This document shows, one piece after another, positions 45,251-54,513 of a stretch of 64,000 bases of DNA (its first letter is position 1; each line of letters starts with the position of its first letter). The notes under the pieces were generated by a model that made no database searches, had not been told where the DNA came from, and was given only the letters and a program-made list of their open reading frames with translations. Both the position numbers and the translations under genes were made by a program. The DNA comes from Lachnospiraceae bacterium. Its GTDB lineage: Bacteria > Bacillota > Clostridia > Lachnospirales > Lachnospiraceae. The stretch is taken from the NCBI GenBank assembly GCA_017624855.1, contig JAGAMF010000007.1, forward strand, positions 141,658-205,657. The letters are read 5' to 3'.

Positions 45251-46411
45251 ATGAAGAAGAGATTATACTTAGCATTATTAGTAACTTTAACAACTGCATT
45301 TGTATTGACCGGATGCAGTGCAGAAACGGGGGAAGAAACCACAGAAAATATCACTTCCGAAGAAGTAATGGAAGAAACGGAAACTTCCGAAGTAGAAGAA
45401 ACCACGGAAGATGTGGCAGAACCTACCACCGAAGAAACCACCGAAACGGAAACTTCCGAAGAAGTAGTGGAAGAAACGGAAACTTCCGAAGTAGAAGAAA
45501 CCACGGAAGATGTGGCAGAACCTACCACAGAAGAAACCACTGAAACTGATACTTCCGAAGAAATAGCAGAAACTCCCGCATATACCGTAACCGATATGGA
45601 AAAGACAATGTATGCACAGAGAAGTGTCAATGTAAGAACCGGACCTACTACCGATTACGAAAAACTTGGTGCATTAAACACCAATGATGAAATAAAGGTA
45701 ACAGGACAGTCAGATAACGGCTGGTACAGAATTGAGTACAATGGAAATACAGGTTTCGTATCCAACAATTATCTTGGCGATGCAAAGGTAGTAGTAAACA
45801 ATACTCCTGCTACTCCCACGACACCCACAACACCCTCTGTTGATACCTCAAATGCACCTACCAGAACAGTAAACGGTGATACAAGATATGCATTTAGAAC
45901 TACTGCAAACGGAACACCTATCTATGATGGTATCGACTGGCAGTGGCCTCAATATATCGTAGATGTAATCAACGAATGTTGCACTCCTGGTATGAGTGAT
46001 ATGGAAAAAGCGACTGCTCTCTATAATTGGATGATAACAAATGTCGGATACGATACCAGTTACAAAAGTACAACAACGAACTCCACACTCAATTCAAGAG
46101 TAGCAACCTGCCAGGGTTATGCAAATGCATACCAGTCACTCTGTTGTGCAAGCGGTATCAGTACAAGTGTGATTAGTGGATACACATTAGTAGAGACAGG
46201 AGCAAACCCTAATCACGCATGGGATTATGTATATATTGATAGTGTTAGATATTTTGTTGATACAACAAATAGAATTTCCCCGACAAGCGCGTTAGTATTC
46301 TACACCGATGAAAACGGCAGAAATATAATAGAGATTACATTTAGCGATGGAAATAAAGGAAATTTAGGGATTAAAGGCGAATATTGGGACGGAATACACG
46401 ACTCTCTCTAA
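45251..46411 (+). CDS. lipoprotein with SH3 and transglutaminase-like domains
   Basis: A 386-residue exported protein: signal peptide with lipobox LTGC (C22), an acidic Thr/Glu linker made of two 33-residue repeats (about 40-106), a bacterial SH3 domain (about 117-172, with RSVNVRTGPTTDY and GWYRIEYNGNTGFV), a Thr/Pro linker, and a transglutaminase-like domain with triad C287, H322, D337 (CQGYANAYQ, NHAWDYV, FVDTTN). It probably binds and cuts or cross-links cell-wall peptides. GAGGAGG precedes the start. Confidence 0.92.
   Translation: MKKRLYLALLVTLTTAFVLTGCSAETGEETTENITSEEVMEETETSEVEETTEDVAEPTTEETTETETSEEVVEETETSEVEETTEDVAEPTTEETTETDTSEEIAETPAYTVTDMEKTMYAQRSVNVRTGPTTDYEKLGALNTNDEIKVTGQSDNGWYRIEYNGNTGFVSNNYLGDAKVVVNNTPATPTTPTTPSVDTSNAPTRTVNGDTRYAFRTTANGTPIYDGIDWQWPQYIVDVINECCTPGMSDMEKATALYNWMITNVGYDTSYKSTTTNSTLNSRVATCQGYANAYQSLCCASGISTSVISGYTLVETGANPNHAWDYVYIDSVRYFVDTTNRISPTSALVFYTDENGRNIIEITFSDGNKGNLGIKGEYWDGIHDSL
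45371..45568 (+). repeat. two tandem 99-base repeats inside the lipoprotein gene
   Basis: Units 45371-45469 and 45470-45568 differ at only a few bases, mostly near the end of the second. They encode an acidic 33-residue unit (EETETSEVEETTEDVAEPTT and more). In-frame copy change would alter linker length. Confidence 0.85.
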
Positions 46412-46430
46412 TTACTATCATAAACCAATA

Positions 46431-46458
46431 ATACTAGGCTCTTAACAGAGCCTAGTAT
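46431..46458 (+). terminator. hairpin after the transglutaminase gene
   Basis: ATACTAGGCTC pairs perfectly with GAGCCTAGTAT around TTAACA. The tail is AT-rich but not a T-run. Confidence 0.65.
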
Positions 46459-46479
46459 ATTATTAAAAGGAATATCTAA

Positions 46480-46560
46480 ATGAAACGAACGCTTATGCAA
46501 TTAGTATTAAGGGTATCCAGAGAAACGGACGAAGAAAGTAAAGATTCAGAAGAAATATAG
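46480..46560 (+). CDS. possible 26-residue peptide
   Basis: A short frame beginning MKRTLMQLVLRVSRETDEE, six bases after AAAAGGA. The LRVSRETDEE stretch vaguely recalls the N-terminus of serine recombinases, so it may be a relic. Low confidence that it is translated. Confidence 0.25.
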   Translation: MKRTLMQLVLRVSRETDEESKDSEEI

Positions 46561-46571
46561 AAAGGAAAAGT

Positions 46572-46673
46572 ATGGCAGCACTATTAAACGATATTACCGA
46601 AAATAAACTAATACATCTTTCCCTGCCAAATTATTTGCAAACTTTGCAAAATGTTTGTCAAATATTTGCTTAA
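46572..46673 (+). CDS. possible 33-residue peptide
   Basis: A short frame (MAALLNDITENKLIHLSLPN at its start) behind AAAGGAAAAG, 11 bases after the previous small frame. No family. The 647-base gap 46412-47058 has no larger gene. Confidence 0.25.
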   Translation: MAALLNDITENKLIHLSLPNYLQTLQNVCQIFA

Positions 46674-46713
46674 ATTTTTAGAACCAAAAACATATATTTT
46701 TGTAATCGTTATT

Positions 46714-46745
46714 TCCTGCAACCGCAAGGGTTTGCGGGATTTTTT
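46714..46745 (+). terminator. Rho-independent terminator
   Basis: TCCTGCAACC pairs with GGTTTGCGGGA (one bulge, one G-U) and is followed by six Ts. It would end a transcript through the two small frames. Confidence 0.7.
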
Positions 46746-46784
46746 ATGCTTATCTTTTGGGATTTGTTGTGCATTTTACCGATA

Positions 46785-46814
46785 TTGACAGCTTTTTTAC
46801 AGGTCTGATAGTAT
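46785..46814 (+). promoter_or_regulatory. candidate promoter
   Basis: TTGACA and TAGTAT separated by 18 bases, about 245 bases before the Rpn-like gene. Confidence 0.45.
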
Positions 46815-47058
46815 GAGCATAGAAGCAATGCAATTCTAGGAAATCTATTTTATTCTATTATTCTAATTTCTATATATTGTAACATTTCTTTTATGAATTC
46901 TTGCTTATTTCAATGATTCAATTAAATAGGCAGGAAGAGAGATGTGATGATGACAGTTTTTGGTTGCATAAATGGAAGTGGTCCATGGTGCAGTAACTTA
47001 GAATCTATCATTTATAAGCAGACGGTTTTATCTTCCTGCGTGCAGAAAGGAAGATGCT

Positions 47059-47925
47059 ATGGAAAGACATGCTCAAGAAAAGCAACAGGCAAACCGTCAG
47101 TACAAAAACTGTCTTTTTGTTTACCTTTTTACACGAAAGAAAAAGTATGCATTAAGTTTATACAATGCAATGAATCACACAGATTACACCAATGCGGAAG
47201 AATTGGAGTTTAAGGTATTGGAGGATGTGCTGTTTGTGCGGATGAAGAATGATGCCTCCTTCGTATTTGACAGCGCAATGAATTTGTATGAACACCAGAG
47301 CACATATAGCAATAACATGCCCCTAAGAGGATTGTATTACTTCGCGGATTTGTATCGGAAACTGATCCCCACGACTATCCTGTATCAGAAGAAGCTGGTT
47401 AAGATTCCGGTGCCTAAGTACATAGTGTTTTACAACGGTCCTGTTGAGGATATGCATGAGTCGGTAAAAGAATTGCATTTGTCGGATGCGTTTCTGGTGC
47501 CGGATGAGACGGGCGGATTTGAGTGGACGGCTACGGTTGTAAACATTAATCCGGGATATAATGAAGAACTGTTTACGAGATGTGAAATTTTAAGAGAGTA
47601 TGCTGTTTTTGTGGAAAAGGTAAGGAAGAAAACGATTGTAATGAGCCTAAATGAAGCGATGCGAGAAACGATTAGGGAATGCATTGAAGAAGGGATACTG
47701 CTGGAATTTTTTAAAGAATATGGAGAGGAGATGATTGCAATGGAATGGTATGAAGTAACTCAGGAAATGATATGGGAGATACAGCGTGAAGAAGCGTTGG
47801 CGGATGCGAGAGAGGAAGGCCTGCGTCAGGGAATTGAGCAAGCGAGAATGGAATCAGAACAGGTTATTCTTCTTCTGAAACAGGAAATTGCAAAATTAAA
47901 AGAACAACTTGCGGCATTTCAGTAA
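47059..47925 (+). CDS. Rpn/PD-(D/E)XK nuclease family protein
   Basis: A 288-residue protein with DVLFVRMKNDASFVFDSAMN (about 54-73), YEHQSTYSNNMPLRGLYYFA, and a C-terminal charged helix (EEGLRQGIEQARMESEQ). This is the layout of Lachnospiraceae proteins in the Rpn/PDDEXK_2 transposase-like nuclease group. The usual E-x-Q reads YEHQS here. Such genes are mobile-element-like and often multicopy. AAAGGAAG precedes the ATG. Confidence 0.75.
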   Translation: MERHAQEKQQANRQYKNCLFVYLFTRKKKYALSLYNAMNHTDYTNAEELEFKVLEDVLFVRMKNDASFVFDSAMNLYEHQSTYSNNMPLRGLYYFADLYRKLIPTTILYQKKLVKIPVPKYIVFYNGPVEDMHESVKELHLSDAFLVPDETGGFEWTATVVNINPGYNEELFTRCEILREYAVFVEKVRKKTIVMSLNEAMRETIRECIEEGILLEFFKEYGEEMIAMEWYEVTQEMIWEIQREEALADAREEGLRQGIEQARMESEQVILLLKQEIAKLKEQLAAFQ

Positions 47926-48036
47926 TTGGTTATTTTTAAAATAAAATACAAAATTATTCATGGAACTTTATCTTGCACATTTGGACAAACTGTTTTATAT
48001 TATAGACAGAATTTCTAGGAAAGAGAGGACAATAGA

Positions 48037-48228
48037 ATGGCTGAATTTACCAAAGACATGACAATCGGAGAAATGCTTAGAACAAATCCCGGAGTTGCAC
48101 CTGTACTTATGTCAGCAGGAATGCACTGCATCGGTTGCCCTTCTGCACAGGGTGAAACCTTAGAAGAAGCAGCTATGGTTCACGGTATGGATGTGGACGC
48201 ATTGCTTGAAGCATTAAACCAGTTATAA
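48037..48228 (+). CDS. DUF1858 redox-disulfide protein
   Basis: A 63-residue protein of the DUF1858 family (hybrid-cluster-protein-associated redox disulfide domain). ITIGEML-like start, then [17 protein letters not shown] with C31 and C34. It is probably a small thiol or cluster carrier. Behind AAAGAGAGG, single-gene unit closed by a terminator. Confidence 0.92.
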   Translation: MAEFTKDMTIGEMLRTNPGVAPVLMSAGMHCIGCPSAQGETLEEAAMVHGMDVDALLEALNQL

Positions 48229-48237
48229 GATAAAAAG

Positions 48238-48272
48238 AAACGGGTTCACCGCAATGGGTGGACCCGTTTTTT
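48238..48272 (+). terminator. Rho-independent terminator
   Basis: AAACGGGTTCACC pairs with GGTGGACCCGTTT (one G-U), loop GCAATG, then Ts. It can also serve the convergent mecA gene. Confidence 0.88.
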
Positions 48273-48296
48273 ATTTGGTATAAAATATACAATTAT

Positions 48297-49034
48297 TTAC
48301 ACGCCGGCAAGAGAATTCACTGCATTTTCGGCGATGATTACTTCGCAATGCTCTTTTACGAAGTATTTAAAATACCCGTTGTCGTAAGCCGGTTCGCCGT
48401 ATTCACCAAGCAGATTATATACATTGGTAAAAGCTTCGGTGGTCATGCCGGTTCCGCGAAGATTAAGAATAAACTGATTCTTTTGGCTGTTTTTATACAA
48501 GGCACTGTCACCGGTAAAAGAATCGGTTAATCTATGGCATGCATTCATAACTTCCCGCAAGGTATTAAAATGAAAGAAAATCTGCAGATTGGAAGCGTCC
48601 GTATTTTCAGGGGCTTCTTTTTCTTCGAGAGAGTTGTCGTTGTGAGCCTGCATTTTCTTAAAAAGCTCGCCAATGCCTTCGTGCTTCTCGCTCAGGGACT
48701 GGAATACATCTCCAAGAATGCCGGATAAAATGGAATCTGCATTATGAACCGAAGGCGCAAAACGGGAGAATCTGGTATCCAGTTCGTCCGGATCTTCCAC
48801 CTTGGTAACAACGATAACGGCACACTCCGAAAAAGGAATAATTTCTATCATAAGAGGTGTATCTTCAGCATCAAAATCGCATTCGTGAGCAGCCAGCTGC
48901 ATCATATCCTGAAACAGCTTCTTGACTTTTTCGTTGCCGTAAGCAATTTCGCTGAGCTTCAAATTCCTTTGCTCTAATTCTTTTTTGGTAAGTGTGCATC
49001 GTATTTGATGATCATTTACACGTTCTATCTTCAT
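48297..49034 (-). CDS. mecA: adaptor protein MecA
   Basis: A 245-residue ClpC adaptor. The N-terminal substrate-binding domain starts MKIERVNDHQIRCTLTKKEL, a charged linker follows (about 105-150), and the C-terminal ClpC-binding domain ends FKYFVKEHCEVII. MecA delivers proteins such as ComK to ClpCP and activates ClpC assembly. Length fits the family. Confidence 0.93.
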   Translation of the reverse strand: MKIERVNDHQIRCTLTKKELEQRNLKLSEIAYGNEKVKKLFQDMMQLAAHECDFDAEDTPLMIEIIPFSECAVIVVTKVEDPDELDTRFSRFAPSVHNADSILSGILGDVFQSLSEKHEGIGELFKKMQAHNDNSLEEKEAPENTDASNLQIFFHFNTLREVMNACHRLTDSFTGDSALYKNSQKNQFILNLRGTGMTTEAFTNVYNLLGEYGEPAYDNGYFKYFVKEHCEVIIAENAVNSLAGV

Positions 49035-49753
49035 TCGGTCTCCAATCTATTCTAAAAAGGGTTACAATCAATTTAAATATATCTATATTTTATTTCGACA
49101 TAATATGCGTTATTTTTTACAGTATCTTAAACTTTTCCCGAAGTTTAGTCAATACTTATGGACTTTTGTTCACCAAATTTTAAAAGGTCGAAATTTGTCG
49201 ATGAAATTAACTTGTATACAGTCTGTTCCGGATTTATAATATGCATACAAGAGATGCCTCAAAGGGAAATCTGTACCGGAGAGGAGATTGTAAAATAATA
49301 CCATATAACATAATATAGCATAAAATTCTTCAATTTGGGCATAAATTATATGCTCCGATTTGTCTTTTAAGCCGGTGCACATTCTGTGTAACCGTTATTC
49401 CGAATAATTTTTTTCAAAGCGTAATAATTCAGTTTTATTTGGTTTTTTATTTAGATGGTAAAAAGGTACGCTCCCGGCATCTTTTCGTTCTAATAGTATC
49501 GTCATAATTAAAATATTTTATGATGGAAAATTCATTTTGATACAATTGCATCACGGTTCCTTTTGGAAAATGAATTATATTCCGTTGTCTTCTGTCTGAA
49601 ATCATTTCCGAATTCGGCATTTTTAAACAGTGAAGTCCCTCAAACGATCGCATTTAGATGTCGATGAAGGAGAATTTCCACATTTTTATAATGACGATAT
49701 GACAATATTCTGCTATAATAAGGGCGGTCAAAACCGAAACGGAGGAGAACGCT
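49035..49753. other. AT-rich intergenic region between mecA and the GH18 gene
   Basis: 719 bases without a gene I can support. Open frames of 60-70 residues on the minus strand lack ribosome binding sites. TATAAT at 49719-49724 region and GGAGGAG before 49754 belong to the GH18 gene. No repeat or RNA family recognised. Confidence 0.45.
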
Positions 49754-51508
49754 ATGGAACCTAAGCGCGAGGATAAGCGAAAGAAAAAGAGAAAAAAACA
49801 GAGAAAAGCCATGTTTGCAAAAGCAATTCCGGTAGTGATTGCGATTGTTCTTATTATAGCCATTGTGGGTATTTTTTACGGTGAAACATTGATTGAGAAT
49901 GTATATTATACTTCCGAGAGAGAAGATTTATACCAGTATTTCGAATTGGTGGAATCTGATGATGTTGCCATGATGATGCAGGATGCGCACATAGATGAGA
50001 AAGCAAAGCTGATTGACGGCAAATGCTACTTTGATATGGCAACCGTGGAGAAGTATTTCACGGACCGTTTTTACATAAATACGGATGAAGGCATTGTTTT
50101 ATATACCACAGAGAAAGACATCTACAAGACCAATATCGGTAAGGAATATTCTTCCTATACGGTGGCGGGAACGGAAAATGCATTGGATTGCCCTGCCGTA
50201 ATTATGGACGGCGAAAATATTTATATGTCTGCGGATTATGTAAAAATATTTGCAAATTTCTCATACGAATTTTTTGCGGAACCCAATCGTATGTTAATTT
50301 ATACGGAATGGGGAACCAGACAGCAGGCAAATATTTTAAAAGATACCAAGCTTCGTTATCAGGGTGGCGTAAAAAGCCCTATTCTGACGGATTTGGCAGA
50401 AGGCGATGCGGTTTATGTGCTGGATGTTATGGAAAAATGGAGTAAGGTTATCACTGAGGACGGCTTCATTGGATATGTGGAAAACAAACGCTTGGAGTCC
50501 GGTGATATTGTTACCCAGACACCCGTAAATGATGCAGTGGTCTTAAATTATCAGAGTATCGGTCGGGAAGGCAAGATTAACATGGCTTTCCATCAGGTAT
50601 TCTCCCAGAGTGCAAACAGCACATACGATTCTTATATGTCCAATGTATCGGGCGTGAATGTTATTGCACCTACATGGTTCCGCATTAAAGACAATGAAGG
50701 AACCATAGAGAATATTGCCGGTTCCGAATATGTGATTAAGGCTCATAACAAGGGAATTGAAGTGTGGGCCGTTGTAACGGATGTGGATTACGAAGTAGAT
50801 ATGGGAGCCATTCTCTCTTCTTCCGAAAAAAGAGCGGCTATGATTTCGACTTTGATTTCTTATGCACAGCAGTACAGTTTGGATGGTATCAACATTGACT
50901 TTGAAACCATCGGAGCGGAATATGGCGACGATTTTATACAGTTTTTAAGAGAGCTTTCCATTCAGACCCACGCAAACAACATTGTTTTATCTGTTGACAA
51001 CTATGCGCCTACGGCTTCTACCATGTATTATAACCGTGAAGAGCAGGGCATTGTGGCAGACTATGTTGTAATTATGGGATACGACGAGCACTGGGGCGGT
51101 TCTCAGATTGCCGGTTCGGTAGCTTCCATAAACTTTGTGGAGCAGGGTATTTTAAACACCATGGACGAAGTGCCTGCGGAAAAAATCATCAATGCCATTC
51201 CTTTCTACACCAGATTATGGAAGACGGAAGGCGGTAATGTAAGCAGTGAAGCCATCGGAATGGATATGGCACAGAACTGGATTACTTCTAACGGCGTTGA
51301 GGTGTACTGGGATAACGAAACCTGCCAGTACTACGGCGAACTGATGAAGGATAATGTATATTATCAGATTTGGCTTGAAGAAAACGAATCCATTCAGGTT
51401 AAATTAAATGTCATGAATGCAAATAACATTGCGGGTGTGGCAGAATGGAAACTTGGCTTTGAGAATTCATCCGTTTGGGAACCCATTGAAGCATATACAA
51501 ATTCATAA
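49754..51508 (+). CDS. membrane-anchored GH18 glycosidase with SH3 domain
   Basis: A 584-residue protein: a very basic N-terminus, one membrane segment (about 24-46), a copper-amine-oxidase-N-like region (about 60-190), an SH3-like domain (about 195-250), and a GH18 domain (about 262-575). DGINIDFE (377-384) is the catalytic signature with acid E384. Relatives include the spore germination hydrolase YaaH, so peptidoglycan or spore cortex is the likely target. Own promoter and terminator. Confidence 0.9.
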   Translation: MEPKREDKRKKKRKKQRKAMFAKAIPVVIAIVLIIAIVGIFYGETLIENVYYTSEREDLYQYFELVESDDVAMMMQDAHIDEKAKLIDGKCYFDMATVEKYFTDRFYINTDEGIVLYTTEKDIYKTNIGKEYSSYTVAGTENALDCPAVIMDGENIYMSADYVKIFANFSYEFFAEPNRMLIYTEWGTRQQANILKDTKLRYQGGVKSPILTDLAEGDAVYVLDVMEKWSKVITEDGFIGYVENKRLESGDIVTQTPVNDAVVLNYQSIGREGKINMAFHQVFSQSANSTYDSYMSNVSGVNVIAPTWFRIKDNEGTIENIAGSEYVIKAHNKGIEVWAVVTDVDYEVDMGAILSSSEKRAAMISTLISYAQQYSLDGINIDFETIGAEYGDDFIQFLRELSIQTHANNIVLSVDNYAPTASTMYYNREEQGIVADYVVIMGYDEHWGGSQIAGSVASINFVEQGILNTMDEVPAEKIINAIPFYTRLWKTEGGNVSSEAIGMDMAQNWITSNGVEVYWDNETCQYYGELMKDNVYYQIWLEENESIQVKLNVMNANNIAGVAEWKLGFENSSVWEPIEAYTNS

Positions 51509-51537
51509 AAGTTTAAAGCCCGGCGTGTGTGATATGT

Positions 51538-51578
51538 ACCCTCTTTACTGGACAAAATCCAGTAAGGAGGGTTATTTT
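51538..51578 (+). terminator. Rho-independent terminator
   Basis: A 15-base-pair stem (51538-51552 with 51558-51572, one G-U), loop CAAAA, tail TATTTTTA. Confidence 0.9.
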
Positions 51579-51728
51579 TATATCGCAGGAATTTCCTATG
51601 AAATAAAAATAAAATGAGCAAAATACATTCTTTGTTCTGTCCTGCATTCGTTCTTAGGTTATATGACAACCCGCAAGTAAAATAAACTGATAAAAAGCGT
51701 AGGTGTATATGCACCAAAAGGACTTTTT

Positions 51729-52340
51729 ATGATGAGTTATTTATGGGGTGGCATGATCCTCATTGGAATTATCTACGGAGCTTTTACGGGCAATTTGCAA
51801 GCGGTAACGGATGCCGCGCTTCAGTCTGCACAGGATGCGGTAACCCTCTGCATTACCATGATGGGTGTTATGTCCATGTGGGTGGGCCTGATGGAAATCG
51901 CGAAAGAATCCGGAGTTGTGGAGCGCCTAACCCGCATAATCGGGCCGGCACTGCATTTTCTATTTCCGAAGGTTCCGCGGGGCAGCAGGGCTGAGGAATA
52001 TATTTCCCTGAATGTAATTGCCAATGTGCTTGGGCTTGGATGGGCGGCAACTCCGGCCGGGTTAAATGCCATGAAGGAGCTGGAGAATCTTCGGAAGCAA
52101 CAGGGGCAGGCGGAAGGTGTGGCCACCAATGAGATGTGCAATTTTCTTATTATCAACATTTCCTCTTTGCAGTTGATTCCGGTTAATTTAATTGCGTACC
52201 GAAGCAGTTACGGTTCGCAGAATCCCACATCCATTATTGCACCGGCAATTCTTGCGACGGCTTTCTCTACTTTTGTGGCTATTGTTTTTATTGTTGTGAT
52301 TAACAGAATCGGCAAAAAACATGGGAGGGCGAAACAATGA
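51729..52340 (+). CDS. spmA: spore maturation protein A
   Basis: A 203-residue nucleoside-recognition (Gate) domain membrane protein. VTLCITMMGVMSMWVGLMEI and LNVIANVLGLGWAATPAGL are family landmarks. SpmA and SpmB together help spore core dehydration. Overlaps spmB by four bases (ATGA). Confidence 0.93.
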   Translation: MMSYLWGGMILIGIIYGAFTGNLQAVTDAALQSAQDAVTLCITMMGVMSMWVGLMEIAKESGVVERLTRIIGPALHFLFPKVPRGSRAEEYISLNVIANVLGLGWAATPAGLNAMKELENLRKQQGQAEGVATNEMCNFLIINISSLQLIPVNLIAYRSSYGSQNPTSIIAPAILATAFSTFVAIVFIVVINRIGKKHGRAKQ

Positions 52341-52867
52341 ATGTTCTCGTAACGATTTCCAATATGATTCTTCCCACCGTGATTTTATTGGTTGTGGCAA
52401 TCGGCCTCGGGCGCAGGAAGGATGTATATGCCCTTTTTATAAAAGGGGCCGAAGACGGTTTTATGACTGTGATTAAAATCATGCCTACCCTCATCGGTTT
52501 AATGATGGCGGTGGGAATACTTCGCGCTTCCGGTTTCTTTGATTTACTTTCGATTATAATTACTCCTGTGGTAAAAGTACTGGCCTTGCCGGCAGAGGTG
52601 GTTCCCTTTCTGTTGATTAAAATGTTTTCTTCATCGGCAGCCACCGGGCTTGCCTTGGATCTGTTTAAAAATTACGGCACGGATTCTTATATCGGCACTT
52701 TGGTTTCTCTTGCCATGTCTTCTACGGAAACGGTGTTCTACACCATGAGCGTTTATTTTATGGTGGTAAAAATCCGAAAAACACGATATACCCTGGCGGG
52801 GGCTTTGGTAGCCACGGTTTCAGGGATTGTGGCAAGTGTGGTACTGGCTTTGTGGATGTGCGGATGA
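52337..52867 (+). CDS. spmB: spore maturation protein B
   Basis: A 176-residue partner of SpmA with the same domain type: FIKGAEDGFMTVIKIMPTLIG near 33 and SSTETVFYTMSVYF near 130. Translation is coupled to spmA. The following 266 bases to the next start hold a weak TTGACA at 52997 and no gene I can support. Confidence 0.93.
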   Translation: MNVLVTISNMILPTVILLVVAIGLGRRKDVYALFIKGAEDGFMTVIKIMPTLIGLMMAVGILRASGFFDLLSIIITPVVKVLALPAEVVPFLLIKMFSSSAATGLALDLFKNYGTDSYIGTLVSLAMSSTETVFYTMSVYFMVVKIRKTRYTLAGALVATVSGIVASVVLALWMCG

Positions 52868-53133
52868 GAAAAATGCATGATGACAAAGGCTGTATTTTTC
52901 GTTACAATGAAAAAGTGAGGAAAAATTCACTTTTGAATGGAAATTATCTTACAGTTGCGTTAAAAATGCCTAAAATCAACCGTTTGCAACCGGCTGTTGA
53001 CAAATTTACAAGCCGAATTGATAGAACGCAACCGATAAAAATACTAGGATTGAGGTAACAAAAAACGAAGCGCGGCTTTCCCGAACGGAATGTACGGCTT
53101 CATAATTTTAGCTACCCCAAGGAGGATGAAAAA

Positions 53134-54108
53134 ATGATTTTAGCAGACAAAATTATCTATTTGAGAAAGAAGTGCGGTTGGTCGCAGGAAGAGCTGGCAG
53201 AGAAAATGAATGTTTCCAGACAGTCTATTTCCAAGTGGGAAGGAGCACAGTCCGTTCCCGATTTGGATAAGATTCTGAAACTGTGTCAGGTGTTCGGCGT
53301 ATCCACAGATTACTTATTAAAAGAAGAAATTGAAGAACCCGAATTAAAAGAAGATAAATATGAGCCTTTGAATGTAAAACATATCTCAGCGGAATATGCA
53401 AATGAATTTATGGATGCAAAGCGTAAATCTGCCTTAAAGGTTGCGATTGGTTCAAGTATCTGCGTATTGTCGCCCATTACACTTATTCTCATGAGCGGAT
53501 TGGAGGAGTTTGGCCATGTTGCAGGTAATGTGGCTGCGGCAGTGGGGCTTGCGGTACTTTTGTGCATGGTAATCGTGGCTGTCGTATTATTTATATTTAA
53601 CGGAAGCATGATGAGTGATTACGAATGGCTTCAGAAAGAAAAGTTTGTATTGGATTATGGTGTTTCGGGTATTATTGAGAATCGAAAGAAAAAACAGCAC
53701 CCCATGCTTACTCTTACAAGAGCCATTGGAGTAGGTTTGTGTATTCTCGGTGCAGCGGTGCTGACTGTAACGGCGGTTCTGACAGGCGAAGCGTTGGCTA
53801 CGATAATTGCCGTAGATGTTTTGCTGGTGTTGGTGGCAATGGCAGTATTTTTGTTTGTAAGATGGGGTAACGAGGCGGATGCCTATGAGCAGTTGCTTCA
53901 GACCGGCGATTATGATCCCGACCATAAGAAGAATTATGAGAAACATGAGTTGATAGGCGGTATCTACTGGTGTTCTGTTACGGCAATTTATCTTGCAATC
54001 AGTTTCATTACAAACAGATGGGATTATACATGGATTATTTGGCCGGTAACGGGTGTGGCTTACGGTGTGATTGCATGTATTTTGAATTACGCCGAGAAAA
54101 AGGCGTAA
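53134..54108 (+). CDS. XRE regulator with membrane domain
   Basis: A 324-residue protein: HTH at 6-62 (LRKKCGWSQEELAEKMNVSR, then QSISKWEGAQSVPD), a linker, and about six hydrophobic segments (about 108-130, 135-160, 195-240, 270-315). Such proteins may sense membrane stress or a membrane-bound partner. AAGGAGG precedes the ATG. It ends two bases before the convergent small HTH gene. Confidence 0.88.
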   Translation: MILADKIIYLRKKCGWSQEELAEKMNVSRQSISKWEGAQSVPDLDKILKLCQVFGVSTDYLLKEEIEEPELKEDKYEPLNVKHISAEYANEFMDAKRKSALKVAIGSSICVLSPITLILMSGLEEFGHVAGNVAAAVGLAVLLCMVIVAVVLFIFNGSMMSDYEWLQKEKFVLDYGVSGIIENRKKKQHPMLTLTRAIGVGLCILGAAVLTVTAVLTGEALATIIAVDVLLVLVAMAVFLFVRWGNEADAYEQLLQTGDYDPDHKKNYEKHELIGGIYWCSVTAIYLAISFITNRWDYTWIIWPVTGVAYGVIACILNYAEKKA

Positions 54109-54110
54109 GT

Positions 54111-54353
54111 TTACATGTCGGTATTTATAAAAAAAGCATTATAATCGCACTTAAATAATTTTTTTAGCATATTTAATTCAGAAACGCGGATGTTATATGT
54201 TCCGCATTCGATTTGAGAATAACTACTACGTGAAAGCTCGCTTCCGCTCAGCTGTAGGTAGGCAACTACCTGCTCCTGTGTGAGGTGGGCTTTTTTTCGT
54301 AGTGACCTAATATTAGAACCAATAGATATATCTTGTTTTATTTTTTGAGACAT
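54111..54353 (-). CDS. small XRE-type HTH regulator
   Basis: An 80-residue protein that is almost only HTH: SIGSNIRSLRKKAHLTQEQV, then SRSSYSQIECGTYNIRV. GCGAGG precedes the start. It is divergent from the 54514-55930 pair; a palindrome lies between them, so it is the probable regulator of that pair. Confidence 0.85.
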   Translation of the reverse strand: MSQKIKQDISIGSNIRSLRKKAHLTQEQVVAYLQLSGSELSRSSYSQIECGTYNIRVSELNMLKKLFKCDYNAFFINTDM

Positions 54354-54398
54354 AAAAACCTCGCTATAATCCGCAATAAATAGGTTGCAATTTATAAC

Positions 54399-54446
54399 TT
54401 GACTTTATGCGTTTACTAAGATATAATTGCAATGTATACATTGCAA
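54399..54446 (+). promoter_or_regulatory. promoter with perfect palindromic operator
   Basis: TTGACT and TATAAT are separated by 17 bases (54399-54427). A perfect 20-base palindrome (TTGCAATGTA and its complement, 54427-54446) follows on the -10. Another TTGCAA at 54385-54390 doubles as a -35 for the divergent HTH gene. Confidence 0.8.
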
Positions 54447-54513
54447 AACAAAATTATGTTTTGCATGAAATAAAAGGATTTAATGATAGTGAAGATAATA
54501 TTGTTAAAAAGCT

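Noticed and set aside
45371-45568. CRISPR-like repeats
   Set aside because: Repeats are adjacent, 99 bases, and in frame within a gene; no spacers or cas genes.
45160-45630. 156-residue Val/Ser-rich frame on the minus strand
   Set aside because: It mirrors the acidic repeats of the lipoprotein gene and has no ribosome binding site; repeat composition keeps it open.
46480-46560. Recombinase pseudogene
   Set aside because: Only about ten residues are reminiscent of a serine recombinase; too short to claim.
46944-47213. 89-residue frame
   Set aside because: Overlaps the better supported Rpn-like gene in another frame.
49447-49653. 68-residue minus-strand frame in the mecA-GH18 gap
   Set aside because: Reads plausibly in part but has no ribosome binding site or family; not supported as a gene.
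52852-53058. 68-residue frame after spmB
   Set aside because: Starts inside spmB, no ribosome binding site, no domain.
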